Shown here: positions 1 to 9,192 of the stretch, in pieces | Numbering within the stretch: the first letter of the stretch is position 1 | Layout of the letters: each line of letters starts with the position of its first letter | Source of the DNA: Oleiharenicola lentus | Lineage (GTDB): Bacteria; Verrucomicrobiota; Verrucomicrobiia; Opitutales; Opitutaceae | Length of the DNA stretch: 64,000 nt | NCBI RefSeq assembly: GCF_004118375.1 | Contig: NZ_SDHX01000002.1 | Span: 1,353,001-1,417,000 of the forward strand | Reading direction: 5' to 3' | Made by a program: the position numbers and the translations under genes | The notes under the pieces: generated by a model | What the model saw: only the letters and a program-made list of their open reading frames with translations | Database searches by the model: none | Told to the model about the DNA's origin: nothing

Positions 1-52
1 CGGCGGGCGAAACATCTTGCGCCGGGATTCCGCGTGCGGGATTTTTTGCCGC

Positions 53-3000
53 ATGCCCCCTCCCCGTGCCAGGCCGTGCGCACCCGCCGGCAGAGCACAC
101 GAACGATCCGGAACGCCGGACCGAAGCGCCTTCCGTCGTCCCGGCCGGCTGGGCCTTGGTCTCGCCGCGCTGTGCCTGGTCCTGACCGGCGGGCGGGCCG
201 CCGATCCGGCGCCGGGCGGCGAACTCGGCCTGCCGTTCACGCGCTTCTATTCCTTTGAGGAAATCGGCAACGCCTCGCGCGGCATGCGCCTCGACTTCGA
301 CCCGCTGGGCCGCATCGCGGTGACCCGCGCCGGCTCCTGCATCGTGCTCAACGACACGAGCTGGATCGACATCGCGGACCGCGTGGGCAACGGCCGGGTG
401 ATGGAGCGGCTGGTCTTCAGTCCCACGAAGGACGCCTTTTACGGGGCCTTCGGCACCTGGGGTCACGCCCGGATGGAAACCGGCCGGCTGCGGCCGCAGG
501 CCCTGACACCCGCCGATGCGCCGGCCTGGGCGCTGAAATCAAACTTCAACGAGCTGCTCGCGCTCCCCGAGGGCACCTATTTTGCGAGCCTCAACGGCCT
601 CGTCTATTGGGACCGCGCCAGCGGCCGCCAAAGTTTTCTCGAGATCCCCGGCGTGGCCCGGCTGTTCCACCACCGCGGCCAACTCTACGTCTCCTCCTAC
701 GCCAAGGGCCTCTGTGCGGTGGACGTCGTCCGCGGGACGGTGCAAATGATCCGCGAACCGGTGCCCGAGGGCGCGGAGGTGGACCAGGTGGCGGCGTTCG
801 ACGCGGGGCGGGTGATCACCGCGAATGTCGCCGGATTGCTGCGGTTTTTCGACGGCCGGGATTTTTCCGCCTTCCCGGGCCCGTTGGGCGAACAGGCCCT
901 GGGCCGCGTGGGCGCCCTGGTGCGGCTGCCCGACGGCAATCTCGCCGTGGCGGTCAACGGCAGCGGCGTCCACATCGTGGCCCCCGACGGCCGCGTCCTG
1001 CTGGCGCTGACCACCTCGGAGTATCAGCGCGTGACCGATCTCGCCTCGCGGGAGGACGGCGTGCTCTGGGTGGTGACGGAAACCGGCATCGAGAAAATCC
1101 TCTACAACAGCCCGCTCACCGTGTTCGGCCAACGGCAGGGCCTGTCACTGAGCTGGCCCCAGCTGGTGCGCTGGAACGATCGCATCGTGGTCGCCTCCGG
1201 CGGGCGGCTCTATGCGGCGATGGATGGACGCCCCGGCGAGACCACGCGTTTCCAGCTCATGGGCGAGCAGCCCGCTTCCGCCGTCTGGGCGGTCGCCACC
1301 GTGGGCGAAGAGCTGATCGTCGGCACCTACCAGGGCATCCACGTGCGCCGGCCGGGCGGGAAATTCGAGACGGTGCTGACCGGCATGGACGTTGCGCGGC
1401 TGGTGCCGGTGAACGACGTGCTCTACGCGCTCGGCGCCACGGAAATCACCGTGTTGCGCCGCACGGACGGGGTCTGGAAGGAATGCGCCCCGCGCGTGCC
1501 GGGCGTGGGTTACCCGATGATCGTGCACGGGTCCCGCCACGCCGCGTGGATGGAACTGGGCCCGAACCGCGCCGCGCGCGTGCGCCTGCACGACGGCCGC
1601 CTGCATGTGCGCGTGTTCGACGAATTTCCCTGGAAAGCGTCGCGCTGGATCAATGTCGGCTGGGCCGGCGACACGGTGGTCCTCACGGGCCTGCCGGACG
1701 GCCGCGTTTATTTCGACGAGGCGAGCGAGACCTTCATCCCGCGCCCGGAGCTGGGCCGGATGCTCGACCTGGCGCCCTTCCCGCTGAACCGCTTCCGGCA
1801 GGACGAGTCCGGCACGATCTGGGCGACGCATGACGACGGGTTGCTGACCCTCCGGGTGGAGAACGGGCAGCCGGTGTTCGACACCGGCAGCTTCGGTCGC
1901 ATCAACGACCGGTTCCCGCTCGTGCAGCTGCTGCCCGGCGACGACGTCTGGCTGCTCACCGGGCAGTCGATCTACCACCTCAACCGGCATTTCGTGGCCG
2001 AGCCCAAGCCGGCCTTCCGCCCCGTCCTCGTTTCACTCGCCGCGGGCCGGGCCGGGCGCGAACTGCTGGAGCGGCCCGGTCCCCTGCCCGCGCTGCCGGT
2101 GCTGGCGCATGCGGACAACAGCCTCGTGCTGCGGTTTTTCGCCGGCAGCTACGCCTCGCGCCAGCCGCCGGTCTACGAGTTCCGCCTGCATCATGGCGCC
2201 GAAACCACCGTGGTGGTGGGCAACGGCTCCCTGCTCACGCTGAACAATCTCCCGGAGGGCCGCTACCGGCTCGAGGCGCGGTTGTCCGGCGCCGTCATTC
2301 CGGCCGGCCCGCCCCTGTTCGTCGAGTTCGCCATCGACCCGCCGTGGTATCGTACCTGGTATGCCTACGGCGGCTACCTGCTCGGCCTCGCGACCCTGCT
2401 CCGGCTGCTCCTGCGCTGGACCACCCAGCGGGCCCGCTCGCAGAACGTGATCCTGGAGCAGGTCGTGGCCGAGCGCACCGGCGAGCTGCGGATCGCGATG
2501 CAACGGCTGAACGACGAGACGCGCCAGACCGCCACCCTCGCCGAGCGCAACCGGCTCGCGGGCGAGATCCACGACAGCGTGCAGCAGGGCCTGAGCGGCC
2601 TGATGCTGCACCTCGACGCCACCCTGAAGCTGCCCGGCCTGCCCGAGCCGGTGCGCTCCCGCCTCAGCGTCGCCCGCAACATGGTCTCGTTCACGCGCCA
2701 CGAGGTGCAGCATGCCGTGTGGGACATGGAATCGCCGATCCTTGAGGGCACGGAGCTGGGCGACGCGCTGAAGAAGATCACCGCGCTGATCGACCCGGGC
2801 GCGGCCGAGATGCAGGTGATCATCGAGGGTGCGCCCACCGGGCTGCCGTCGGCCACCAAGCACCACCTGCTGCGCATCGCCCAGGAGGCCATCACCAACG
2901 CCGTGCGCCACGCGGCCGCCCGCACCATCACCATCACCCTGATCTACGAGGCCGGCGGGGTGGCCCTGCGCGTGGCCGACGATGGCAACGGCTTCGTGCC

Positions 3001-3154
3001 GCAATCGGTGCTCAGCAGCGGCTTTGGTCATTTCGGCCTGCGCGGCCTGCGCGGACGCACCGAGAAGATCGGCGGCGAACTCCAGATCAACAGCACGCCC
3101 GGCCTGGGCACCGTGGTGTCCGTCGCGGTGCGCGCCCCGCTGCCCGTCGTATGA
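53..3154 (+). CDS. Beta-propeller sensor histidine kinase (Y_Y_Y, HisKA_3, HATPase)
   Basis: Sensor kinase of a two-component system; it would sense a periplasmic signal and phosphorylate the response regulator encoded directly downstream. A hydrophobic stretch near residues 35-50 looks like a signal or anchor segment. It is followed by about 600 residues of repeated propeller blades, then a Y_Y_Y-like beta domain. A membrane segment (YAYGGYLLGLATLL) comes just before a coiled linker. The kinase core has the HisKA_3 motif GEIHDSVQQGLSGL, with the histidine codon at 2570-2572, and an ATPase domain with N (EAITNAVRHA) and G (DDGNGF, GFGHFGLRGLRGR) boxes. Architecture matches the carbohydrate-linked propeller kinases of Bacteroidetes and Verrucomicrobiota but without a fused regulator. 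The start is uncertain: ATG 53 is preferred, and TTG 17 in frame is an alternative. The stop overlaps the next gene by 4 bases (ATGA). Confidence 0.9.
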   Translation: MPPPRARPCAPAGRAHERSGTPDRSAFRRPGRLGLGLAALCLVLTGGRAADPAPGGELGLPFTRFYSFEEIGNASRGMRLDFDPLGRIAVTRAGSCIVLNDTSWIDIADRVGNGRVMERLVFSPTKDAFYGAFGTWGHARMETGRLRPQALTPADAPAWALKSNFNELLALPEGTYFASLNGLVYWDRASGRQSFLEIPGVARLFHHRGQLYVSSYAKGLCAVDVVRGTVQMIREPVPEGAEVDQVAAFDAGRVITANVAGLLRFFDGRDFSAFPGPLGEQALGRVGALVRLPDGNLAVAVNGSGVHIVAPDGRVLLALTTSEYQRVTDLASREDGVLWVVTETGIEKILYNSPLTVFGQRQGLSLSWPQLVRWNDRIVVASGGRLYAAMDGRPGETTRFQLMGEQPASAVWAVATVGEELIVGTYQGIHVRRPGGKFETVLTGMDVARLVPVNDVLYALGATEITVLRRTDGVWKECAPRVPGVGYPMIVHGSRHAAWMELGPNRAARVRLHDGRLHVRVFDEFPWKASRWINVGWAGDTVVLTGLPDGRVYFDEASETFIPRPELGRMLDLAPFPLNRFRQDESGTIWATHDDGLLTLRVENGQPVFDTGSFGRINDRFPLVQLLPGDDVWLLTGQSIYHLNRHFVAEPKPAFRPVLVSLAAGRAGRELLERPGPLPALPVLAHADNSLVLRFFAGSYASRQPPVYEFRLHHGAETTVVVGNGSLLTLNNLPEGRYRLEARLSGAVIPAGPPLFVEFAIDPPWYRTWYAYGGYLLGLATLLRLLLRWTTQRARSQNVILEQVVAERTGELRIAMQRLNDETRQTATLAERNRLAGEIHDSVQQGLSGLMLHLDATLKLPGLPEPVRSRLSVARNMVSFTRHEVQHAVWDMESPILEGTELGDALKKITALIDPGAAEMQVIIEGAPTGLPSATKHHLLRIAQEAITNAVRHAAARTITITLIYEAGGVALRVADDGNGFVPQSVLSSGFGHFGLRGLRGRTEKIGGELQINSTPGLGTVVSVAVRAPLPVV

Positions 3155-3783
3155 GCCACGCGAGCCGCAAAATCCGGATCCTGCTCGTGGACGACCACAT
3201 CGTCCTGCGCATGGGCCTGGTCACGGCCGCCAACGGCGAGCCGGACATGGAAGTCGTGGCCGAGGCCGACAACGGGCTTGATGCGCTCCAAGCCTACCGG
3301 CAGCACCGGCCCGACGTGGTGGTGCTCGACCTGCGGATGCCGGGCATGGGCGGCACCGAGGTGATCCGCCGGCTGCGCGATGATTTCGGCGACGTGTGCG
3401 TGCTCGTCTTCAGCAACTATGCGAGCGGGGAGGAGGTCTTCCAGGCCTTCCGCGCCGGCGCGCGCGGGTTTGTGGTGAAGGACATGCCGCTGGAGCGCCT
3501 GCTCGAGGCGATCCGGCGGGTGCACGCCGGCGAGCAATACATCCCGCCGGAGATCTCGTCGCGCATGAGCGGCCGCGTGATCTCCCAGCTCTCCTCGCGC
3601 GAGGTCGAGGTGCTCTCGCTGGTCGCGAAAGGACTCAGCAACAAGGAAATTGCCGCCCGGCTCGACCTGGTGGAGGGCACGGTGAAGGTCCATCTCACCA
3701 ACATTCTCGGCAAATTGCGCGTGGCGGACCGCACGCAGGCGATCCTCGCCGGCGTGAAGCAGGGCATCATCCAGCTGGAGTGA
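3151..3783 (+). CDS. NarL/LuxR-family response regulator
   Basis: DNA-binding response regulator, the likely partner of the upstream propeller kinase because the two genes overlap by 4 bases. The receiver domain (about residues 8-125) has the acidic pocket LLVDDH, the phospho-acceptor Asp60 in VVVLDLRMPG and the conserved Lys110 in VVKDMP. The C-terminal LuxR-type helix-turn-helix (about residues 145-205) carries LSSREVEVLSLVAKGLSNKEIA and the recognition helix region TVKVHLTNILGKL. Length (210 aa) is normal for the NarL/FixJ type. Its targets cannot be read from the sequence; the LacI gene and the glycan operon next to it are the obvious candidates. Confidence 0.94.
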   Translation: MSHASRKIRILLVDDHIVLRMGLVTAANGEPDMEVVAEADNGLDALQAYRQHRPDVVVLDLRMPGMGGTEVIRRLRDDFGDVCVLVFSNYASGEEVFQAFRAGARGFVVKDMPLERLLEAIRRVHAGEQYIPPEISSRMSGRVISQLSSREVEVLSLVAKGLSNKEIAARLDLVEGTVKVHLTNILGKLRVADRTQAILAGVKQGIIQLE

Positions 3784-3802
3784 TTTCCCGGGGTTTGGGC
3801 GG

Positions 3803-3814
3803 CCGGTGCACCGG
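3803..3814. promoter_or_regulatory. Perfect 12-base palindrome CCGGTGCACCGG
   Basis: A perfect dyad 20 bases after the response-regulator stop, in the 220-base gap before the LacI gene. It may be a binding site for the response regulator or a LacI protein, or the stem of a short hairpin. No T-tract follows, so it is a poor terminator. Confidence 0.4.
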
Positions 3815-3819
3815 ACAAG

Positions 3820-3832
3820 CTCAACCGTTGAT
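3820..3832. promoter_or_regulatory. Candidate LacI-type operator CTCAACCGTTGAT
   Basis: Contains the inverted repeat TCAA-CCG-TTGA around a central CG, the usual layout of LacI/GalR-family operators. It lies upstream of the LacI gene that starts at 4004 and resembles the CTCTANCG motifs seen in region 2. Autoregulation by the downstream LacI protein is inferred, not shown. Confidence 0.35.
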
Positions 3833-4003
3833 ATAACTTTGGTCATGGGGGTGCCTTGACCACCGGGTGGTTGCGGGTGAATCGCCGAAGGCTGAACCCT
3901 TTGCGCGGAACTTGCCCCACCCCGCCATGCCTTCCGTCCGGTTCACCCCTGCCGCCCGGTTTTGCCGCTGCCCGTCAGCGGTAGCGTTCGCGCCCGTCCA
4001 CCC

Positions 4004-5092
4004 ATGAAGGAACGGGTCACGCAGACGGACATCGCGCGCGCCGCCGGGGTGCACAACACCACGGTTTCGCTTTCATTGCGCAACTCCCGGCTGATTCCGT
4101 TGGAGACGCGTGAACGCATCCAGTCCATCGCGCGTTCCTTGGGTTACTCGCCTGATCCGGCCCTGCGCGCCCTCGCCGCCTACCGCAACGCGTGCCGGCA
4201 ACAGCGCCGCGCCGAGACGCTCGTCTACCTCACCCGGGGCGACACCCGGCAGGGCTGGCGCCAGTCGCCGGTGGAGGGGATTTATTTCACCGCCGCCGAG
4301 CGCCGGGCGACCGAGCTGGGTTTCAACTTCCGTCACATGTGGCTCGACGAACCGGGCATGAATCCCCGCCGCCTCGACCGCATGCTCGCGCATGAGGGCA
4401 TCCGCTGCCTCCTGCTGGCCCCGCATCTGCCAATCGGCGAGACGCTGGACACGATGGACTGGTCGCGCCTCTGCGCCGTGCGGATCGGCAACTCCTCGCT
4501 GCTCGCGCCCGATCTCAACCAGGTTTCCACCGATGTCGGCGCGATCGTGCGGCTGGCCCTCCGCCAGGTGCTGCTCGCGGGTTACCAGCGACCCGGCCTG
4601 GTGCTGCCGCGCCGCACGGATGAGCTGGCGGACCGCACCTGGTCCGCGGCCTTCGGCGCGGAACAATACCGCCGCAACCTTCCCTCCCTCCCGGTGCTGC
4701 TGCTGCCCGACAGCCCGGTCGAATGCAGCCATGCCCTCGTCAGCTGGCATCGGCTGCACCGTCCCGATGTGGTTCTGGGCGTCAGCCCGCTGGTGCGGCC
4801 GCTCCTGCGGCAATCCGGATTCGAGGTGCCGGCGTCCGTCGCGTATGTGGACCTGCTGCTGCAGGACGTGCTCGGCACGCTCGCCGGCGTGCAGGGCAAC
4901 CATGCCCGGATCGGCGAGCTGGCCGTCGAGCTGCTGAACGCCCAGCTGGAAAAAAACCAGTTCGGGCTGCCGACGGTTCCCACCATCACCTCCGTAGCCG
5001 GACGCTGGTGCGACGGGGCCTCCCTGCCCAGCCGGCGGCCCGCGACCGACGAACAGCCCGCCGCGATCCTGCCGGCCAATCTCGTGGCCTGA
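4004..5092 (+). CDS. LacI/GalR-family transcriptional regulator
   Basis: Sugar-responsive transcriptional regulator of 362 residues. The N-terminal helix-turn-helix is complete: VTQTDIARAAGVHNTTVSLSL followed by the hinge-helix region TRERIQSIARSLGYSPDPALRALAAYR. The rest matches the periplasmic-binding-protein-like effector domain. ATG 4004 is chosen because it places the HTH at residue 4, as is usual; an in-frame TTG 42 bases upstream would add 14 arginine/proline-rich residues with no family counterpart. The gene converges with the TonB-C-like gene (5-base gap) and lies between a two-component pair and the receptor/GH2 operon, which it probably controls. Confidence 0.92.
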   Translation: MKERVTQTDIARAAGVHNTTVSLSLRNSRLIPLETRERIQSIARSLGYSPDPALRALAAYRNACRQQRRAETLVYLTRGDTRQGWRQSPVEGIYFTAAERRATELGFNFRHMWLDEPGMNPRRLDRMLAHEGIRCLLLAPHLPIGETLDTMDWSRLCAVRIGNSSLLAPDLNQVSTDVGAIVRLALRQVLLAGYQRPGLVLPRRTDELADRTWSAAFGAEQYRRNLPSLPVLLLPDSPVECSHALVSWHRLHRPDVVLGVSPLVRPLLRQSGFEVPASVAYVDLLLQDVLGTLAGVQGNHARIGELAVELLNAQLEKNQFGLPTVPTITSVAGRWCDGASLPSRRPATDEQPAAILPANLVA

Positions 5093-5097
5093 CCCGG

Positions 5098-6363
5098 TCA
5101 GCGGACGGCCAGTCCGCCCAGAACCACCGGCACGATGGACTCGACCGGTTGGCCGGCGACGAGCGCCGGATTGTAGCGCAACGTTTTCAGCACCGCGGCG
5201 AGCGCGGCATCCGCCAAGGGTTTTTTGCCGTCGGCATCGCGGAAAGTCCCGGTCACGCGGCCGTCCTTGGCGACACGCACATGGCAGGTTTCCTTCAACT
5301 GCGCCGGATGAAGCGAGGCCCAGGCATCGAGCCGGAGCGCCGTGGTGATCAACGCAGCCGGAAGGGTCCGGCCCCTGTTGGCCGCGATGTATTCGATGAC
5401 GCGGTACTCGCGCGCCTCCTCGTCGGACAGCGGCACACGGCGGGGAGACAAGGGAGTCGCGAGCTCCTTGGCCCCGTCGTAAACATGGACGTCGCAGCCT
5501 TCCAGGGTGTAACCGGGCGGAAATCCGCTTTGAAACACGGTCACGCGGCGCGTCTCGCCCGCGAGCATCGGACTGAGCGGATGCAGGTAAACCCACGGGC
5601 GCACCCGATCGGACCGGGTGCCGGGATCACGGAGCCGGGCGATGATCCCGCAGTAAGGCTGCGCGAGGTCCGACTCGGCGGTCACCGCAAACGACACCCG
5701 GATGGCGTCGTAGTTTTCCTCGCCGGACAAACGGGCCGACTGTGCGCCCACGTCGTAAACCTGGCTGTTGGGCGTGGCCAGGGCCTGGTTCAGATTCGCC
5801 TCGGCGGAAGCCTGGACGCTTTGGGCGCTGTTCAAGGCGCGGCGGGCATCGGCCATGTCCTCGGGATTGCTGGCGCCCGCCACCGCTCCGCTGGCCCCGG
5901 CCACCTGGAGATTGGCCCGGCGCAGATCGGCGTTGGCGAGATCCACGAACGCCGTCTGGCTCGCGGCGAGCGCCGCCGTCCGCGCGAGCTGGGCCGAGGG
6001 ATCGGCGTCGGCCGAGTAAGCCCGCTCAAACTTGAAGTGGTCGAGCCCGACCTTGGCATCGGCCAACCGCAGGGTTTCGGTGACACGCAGGTTGGCGGTC
6101 TGCGCCAACGGCAACCGGACCGGCTTGCCCTCCGGCGCGATCACCACGGAAGCCGCGGTGACGCCCACGACCGGGTGGTAAGCGCGGCCCTTTTCCGCGG
6201 CGAGCTCCACTCCCATGAAGAGGACGTGGGTGGCCGAGGCATCCGCGCTGGCCGGACCGGTTGTCCGGTCGGCGGCGGCCACCGCGGTCGGCAGGAACGG
6301 GACGAGGACCAGCCAAAACGTGTTCCATGGCGGGACACGGAACGGAGCGACCGTGGTTTTCAT
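5098..6363 (-). CDS. Periplasmic protein with TonB-C-like C-terminal domain
   Basis: A 421-residue protein with an N-terminal signal-like segment (WLVLVPFLPTAVAAA). The middle contains an alanine-rich helical part (about residues 150-210), which is not a family I recognise. The last ~70 residues (CHVRVAKDGRVTG ... LRYNPALVAGQPVES) follow the TonB C-terminal pattern: a beta strand with DGRV, an alanine-rich helix, then the PA-x-x-x-G-x-PV strand. It lacks the long proline-rich spacer of classical TonB, and no exbB or exbD is nearby. It is the last gene of a minus-strand series with the GH2 gene (43-base gap) and the TonB-dependent receptor. It may help energise or couple to that receptor, or simply share the fold. 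Function is inferred with moderate confidence. Confidence 0.65.
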   Translation of the reverse strand: MKTTVAPFRVPPWNTFWLVLVPFLPTAVAAADRTTGPASADASATHVLFMGVELAAEKGRAYHPVVGVTAASVVIAPEGKPVRLPLAQTANLRVTETLRLADAKVGLDHFKFERAYSADADPSAQLARTAALAASQTAFVDLANADLRRANLQVAGASGAVAGASNPEDMADARRALNSAQSVQASAEANLNQALATPNSQVYDVGAQSARLSGEENYDAIRVSFAVTAESDLAQPYCGIIARLRDPGTRSDRVRPWVYLHPLSPMLAGETRRVTVFQSGFPPGYTLEGCDVHVYDGAKELATPLSPRRVPLSDEEAREYRVIEYIAANRGRTLPAALITTALRLDAWASLHPAQLKETCHVRVAKDGRVTGTFRDADGKKPLADAALAAVLKTLRYNPALVAGQPVESIVPVVLGGLAVR

Positions 6364-6406
6364 GGGGAGGGGAGGTGGAATAGTGGCCCGGGCTACCGGT
6401 CCGGGT

Positions 6407-9112
6407 TCAGGGTATCGAAGTGAGCCGGGTTTCCGCGGGTCTCAAGCCCGCGCTGGTGGCCGTGAGCCGGATGTCGCCCGCCTGGCCGGGCCGGGCGCGG
6501 ATGATGACGAGGCAGAGGCCGCTGAAGGCCTGGCGCGAGGGCGCGGGAAAGGCTTCAAGGTCGGTAGGGTCGCCGTTGTCGGTCGCGACAATTTCACCCG
6601 GGCCGGCGATGGTGAAGTTGACGCGGTTCGTGGCGCGCGGGGCGGTCTGCCCGGCCGAATCGGTCACCCGCACGGTGACAAACGACAGATCGTAGCCGTC
6701 GGCCCGGATCGTGGCGCGATCGGGCGACAACGCGAGGGCGGCGGGTTCGCCCGCGGTCTGCACCGTGTCGCGCGCCCACTCACGACCGGCCCGGTAGGCG
6801 ACGACTTCCAGTTTGCCCGGCTCGTAGGTGACGTCGTCCCAGCGCAGGCGGTATTCGTAGGCGCCCTTCTTTTTCCGACCAAGCGAGCGGCCGTTGAGAA
6901 AGAGCTCGGCTTCGTCGCCGGACGTGAAGACATGCACGGGCGTGACCTGGCCGACGCGCTCCGGCCAGGTCCAGTGCGGGAGCAGGTGGGCCATCGGGTG
7001 GTCCGGCCGCCAACGCGCCTGGTAGAGCCAGAACCGATCCTTGGGGAAACCCGCGAGATCAATGATGCCGCAGTAGGAGCTGCGAGCGGAGTAGTAGGGC
7101 GTGGGCTCACCAAGGTAATCCCAGCCGGTCCACACGAATTCGCCCGCCACGTAGGGATGCCGGTCGAGCGAGCCGAAAACCTTGTCAGCCGTGGAGCCGA
7201 AGTCCACCGCGTGCAGTTCGTAGGCGGAGACGTGGTGGTTGCGCGAGTCCCCACCGCGGCCGTCGCGCACGGGGGCGCTGACCAGGGGCGAAACCGGGAA
7301 CAAATAGACGCCGCGGCTGCTGAAGGCCGAAGCGCTTTCGCTGCTGATGATCAGCTTGCCGGGAAATCTGGCCCGGAAATGCGGATACTGCGGCGGCGTG
7401 CGGATGCGGTCCGTGCCCTCGAACTCGGGTTCCTGGCGGATGCCCTCGCCCTGGTAGTTGAGGTTGATGGCGTCCACGACCGCGGGCAGCGGCATGTCGG
7501 GCTTGGCCCAGTTCATCGCCGTGGTGGTCGGACGCGTGGGGTCCTCCTCGCGGGTGATGTCGTGCAATCGTTTCGCCACGGCCGCGCCGGCCGCGTCGGT
7601 GTATTGCTCGCCGACCTCGTTGCCGATGCTCCACATGATGACCGACGGGCTGTTGCGGTCGCGGCGGACGAGGGCGCGCAGGTCGGGCTCGGACCAGTCG
7701 GGGAAGATGAGGTGGAAATCGAGCGGCGTCTTGCGGCGCTCCCAGCAGTCGAAGGACTCGTTGATGACGAGGAAGCCCAGGCGGTCGGTGAGCTCGAGCA
7801 GCTCGGGCGCGGGCGGGTTGTGGCTCAGGCGGATCGCGTTGCAGCCCATGTCGCGGAGAATTTCCAACTGGCGCTCGGCCGCTCGCAGGTTGAAGGCCGC
7901 GCCCAGCGCACCGAGATCGTGATGCTGGTTCACCCCCTGGAGGCGGATGGGCTCGCCGTTCACGCGCACGCCACGCTCAGGGTCGAACTTCAGCTCGCGG
8001 ATGCCGAATTTCGTCGCGTAGGTGTCGAGCACCTCACCGCCGCGCAGCACGCGCGTAACCGCGACGTAGCGATGCGGCGACTGCGTGGGTGGCGGACCCC
8101 AGAGGCGCGGATTGGCCAGGGTGAGCGTGCCGTGCGTGGCGGCGCGCTCGCCTGCTCCGACAGTCAGTTCGACCGGCGAAAAACTCGCCACGGCCCCGCC
8201 GCTGCGGGCGCCGGCCGCGTCGAGTTCGTAGATGTCCGTGGCCACGCTGACCGTGGCGGAGGCCGCGGCGGTGTTTGCCAGGGTGACCTCAAGGCTCACG
8301 GTGGCAGACTCCCCGGAAACCTGCGGCGTGGATACGAAGGTGCCCCACTGGTCCACGTGCACCGGCGACACCTTGGTAAGCCACACGTTCCGGTAGAGGC
8401 CGCCGCCCGGGTACCAGCGCGACGAGGCCGGCGGGTTGTCGAGACGGATGGCGAGCTGGTTGACGCCGCCGGGCACGGCGTAGGGCGTCAGATCCACGCG
8501 CCAGGAGGAATATCCGAACGGCCAGCCGCCCACGAGCCGGCCGTTGAGCCACACGGTCGCGTAAGACATGGCGCCGTCGATCTCGAGGAAGAGGCGTTTG
8601 CCCGCGTCGCTGGCGGGGAGGTCGAGCTTGCGGCGATACCAGCCAATGCCCCAGCTCGGCAGGCGGCCCATGCCCCCGACATCGCCCGTGCGAATGAACG
8701 GGCCGGCGATCGCCCAGTCATGCGGGAGACGCACTTCCGACCACGCGCGGTCATCGAACGCGGCCTGCACGTAAGGCACGTCGCCGCCGGGGTCGCCCGC
8801 CGGGCGCGCGTGGCGCTTCGCGGGATCCTTGATGAAGGCGTTGGCGGTCGGGAGAATCCAAGGCTTGAGCACGGTCTTTGCCTCGGCCGCGAGGCGCGCG
8901 GCCTCCTCGGGTTTGGCGTCGGCCGGACCGTCGTCGCGCCGCGAGCCGATCTCGGGGCGCACGTCGTAACGCAGGTCCACCGTGTTGCCGGCCGGGTCGC
9001 CCGACTGAAAGCGCCAGCCGTCGTTGAGCGGGAGGCGTTCACGCGGGGCCGCGCAAACCGCAGCGCCCAGACACAGGCAGAGAAAAACCGAGAAGCGGGT
9101 GCGGGTGATCAT
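6407..9112 (-). CDS. Glycoside hydrolase family 2 protein (beta-galactosidase-like, DUF4982)
   Basis: Exported GH2 enzyme of 901 residues expected to cleave a beta-galactoside or related linkage in the periplasm. The signal peptide MITRTRFSVFLCLCLGAAVCA supports ATG 9112 over a longer reading. Domains in order: GH2 sugar-binding jelly roll (about 20-220), immunoglobulin-like domain, TIM barrel (about 375-680), a DUF4982 module (GDEAELFLNGRSLG) and a final beta-sandwich with DGYDLSFVTVRVTD. The acid/base is Glu499 in SIGNEVGEQ, and the likely nucleophile is Glu592 in IISSESAS, as in DUF4982-type GH2 enzymes. It lies downstream of the TonB-dependent receptor, separated by a strong hairpin, and 43 bases upstream of the TonB-C-like gene. 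Exact substrate specificity cannot be read; beta-galactosidase and beta-glucuronidase activities both occur in GH2. Confidence 0.93.
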   Translation of the reverse strand: MITRTRFSVFLCLCLGAAVCAAPRERLPLNDGWRFQSGDPAGNTVDLRYDVRPEIGSRRDDGPADAKPEEAARLAAEAKTVLKPWILPTANAFIKDPAKRHARPAGDPGGDVPYVQAAFDDRAWSEVRLPHDWAIAGPFIRTGDVGGMGRLPSWGIGWYRRKLDLPASDAGKRLFLEIDGAMSYATVWLNGRLVGGWPFGYSSWRVDLTPYAVPGGVNQLAIRLDNPPASSRWYPGGGLYRNVWLTKVSPVHVDQWGTFVSTPQVSGESATVSLEVTLANTAAASATVSVATDIYELDAAGARSGGAVASFSPVELTVGAGERAATHGTLTLANPRLWGPPPTQSPHRYVAVTRVLRGGEVLDTYATKFGIRELKFDPERGVRVNGEPIRLQGVNQHHDLGALGAAFNLRAAERQLEILRDMGCNAIRLSHNPPAPELLELTDRLGFLVINESFDCWERRKTPLDFHLIFPDWSEPDLRALVRRDRNSPSVIMWSIGNEVGEQYTDAAGAAVAKRLHDITREEDPTRPTTTAMNWAKPDMPLPAVVDAINLNYQGEGIRQEPEFEGTDRIRTPPQYPHFRARFPGKLIISSESASAFSSRGVYLFPVSPLVSAPVRDGRGGDSRNHHVSAYELHAVDFGSTADKVFGSLDRHPYVAGEFVWTGWDYLGEPTPYYSARSSYCGIIDLAGFPKDRFWLYQARWRPDHPMAHLLPHWTWPERVGQVTPVHVFTSGDEAELFLNGRSLGRKKKGAYEYRLRWDDVTYEPGKLEVVAYRAGREWARDTVQTAGEPAALALSPDRATIRADGYDLSFVTVRVTDSAGQTAPRATNRVNFTIAGPGEIVATDNGDPTDLEAFPAPSRQAFSGLCLVIIRARPGQAGDIRLTATSAGLRPAETRLTSIP

Positions 9113-9137
9113 GGGAGAAACTGACGGAGAAAAGAAA

Positions 9138-9170
9138 GCCCCCGGCCGGTTTTGAGGCCGGGCCGGGGGC
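9138..9170 (-). terminator. Intercistronic hairpin terminator between receptor and GH2 genes
   Basis: Perfect 10-base-pair stem GCCCCCGGCC / GGCCGGGGGC with a 13-base loop. On the minus strand it is followed by TTTCTTTT. It sits 23 bases after the receptor stop and 26 bases before the GH2 start. It should stop, or partly stop, transcription and so set a high receptor-to-enzyme ratio. Confidence 0.8.
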
Positions 9171-9192
9171 GATGATACCTCGTGTAACCTGA

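Noticed and set aside
6215-9124. 969-codon open frame on the plus strand
   Set aside because: It is antisense to the GH2 gene, whose signal peptide, domains and catalytic residues are all present. The plus frame is arginine/alanine/glycine-rich with no domain, typical of high-GC shadow frames.
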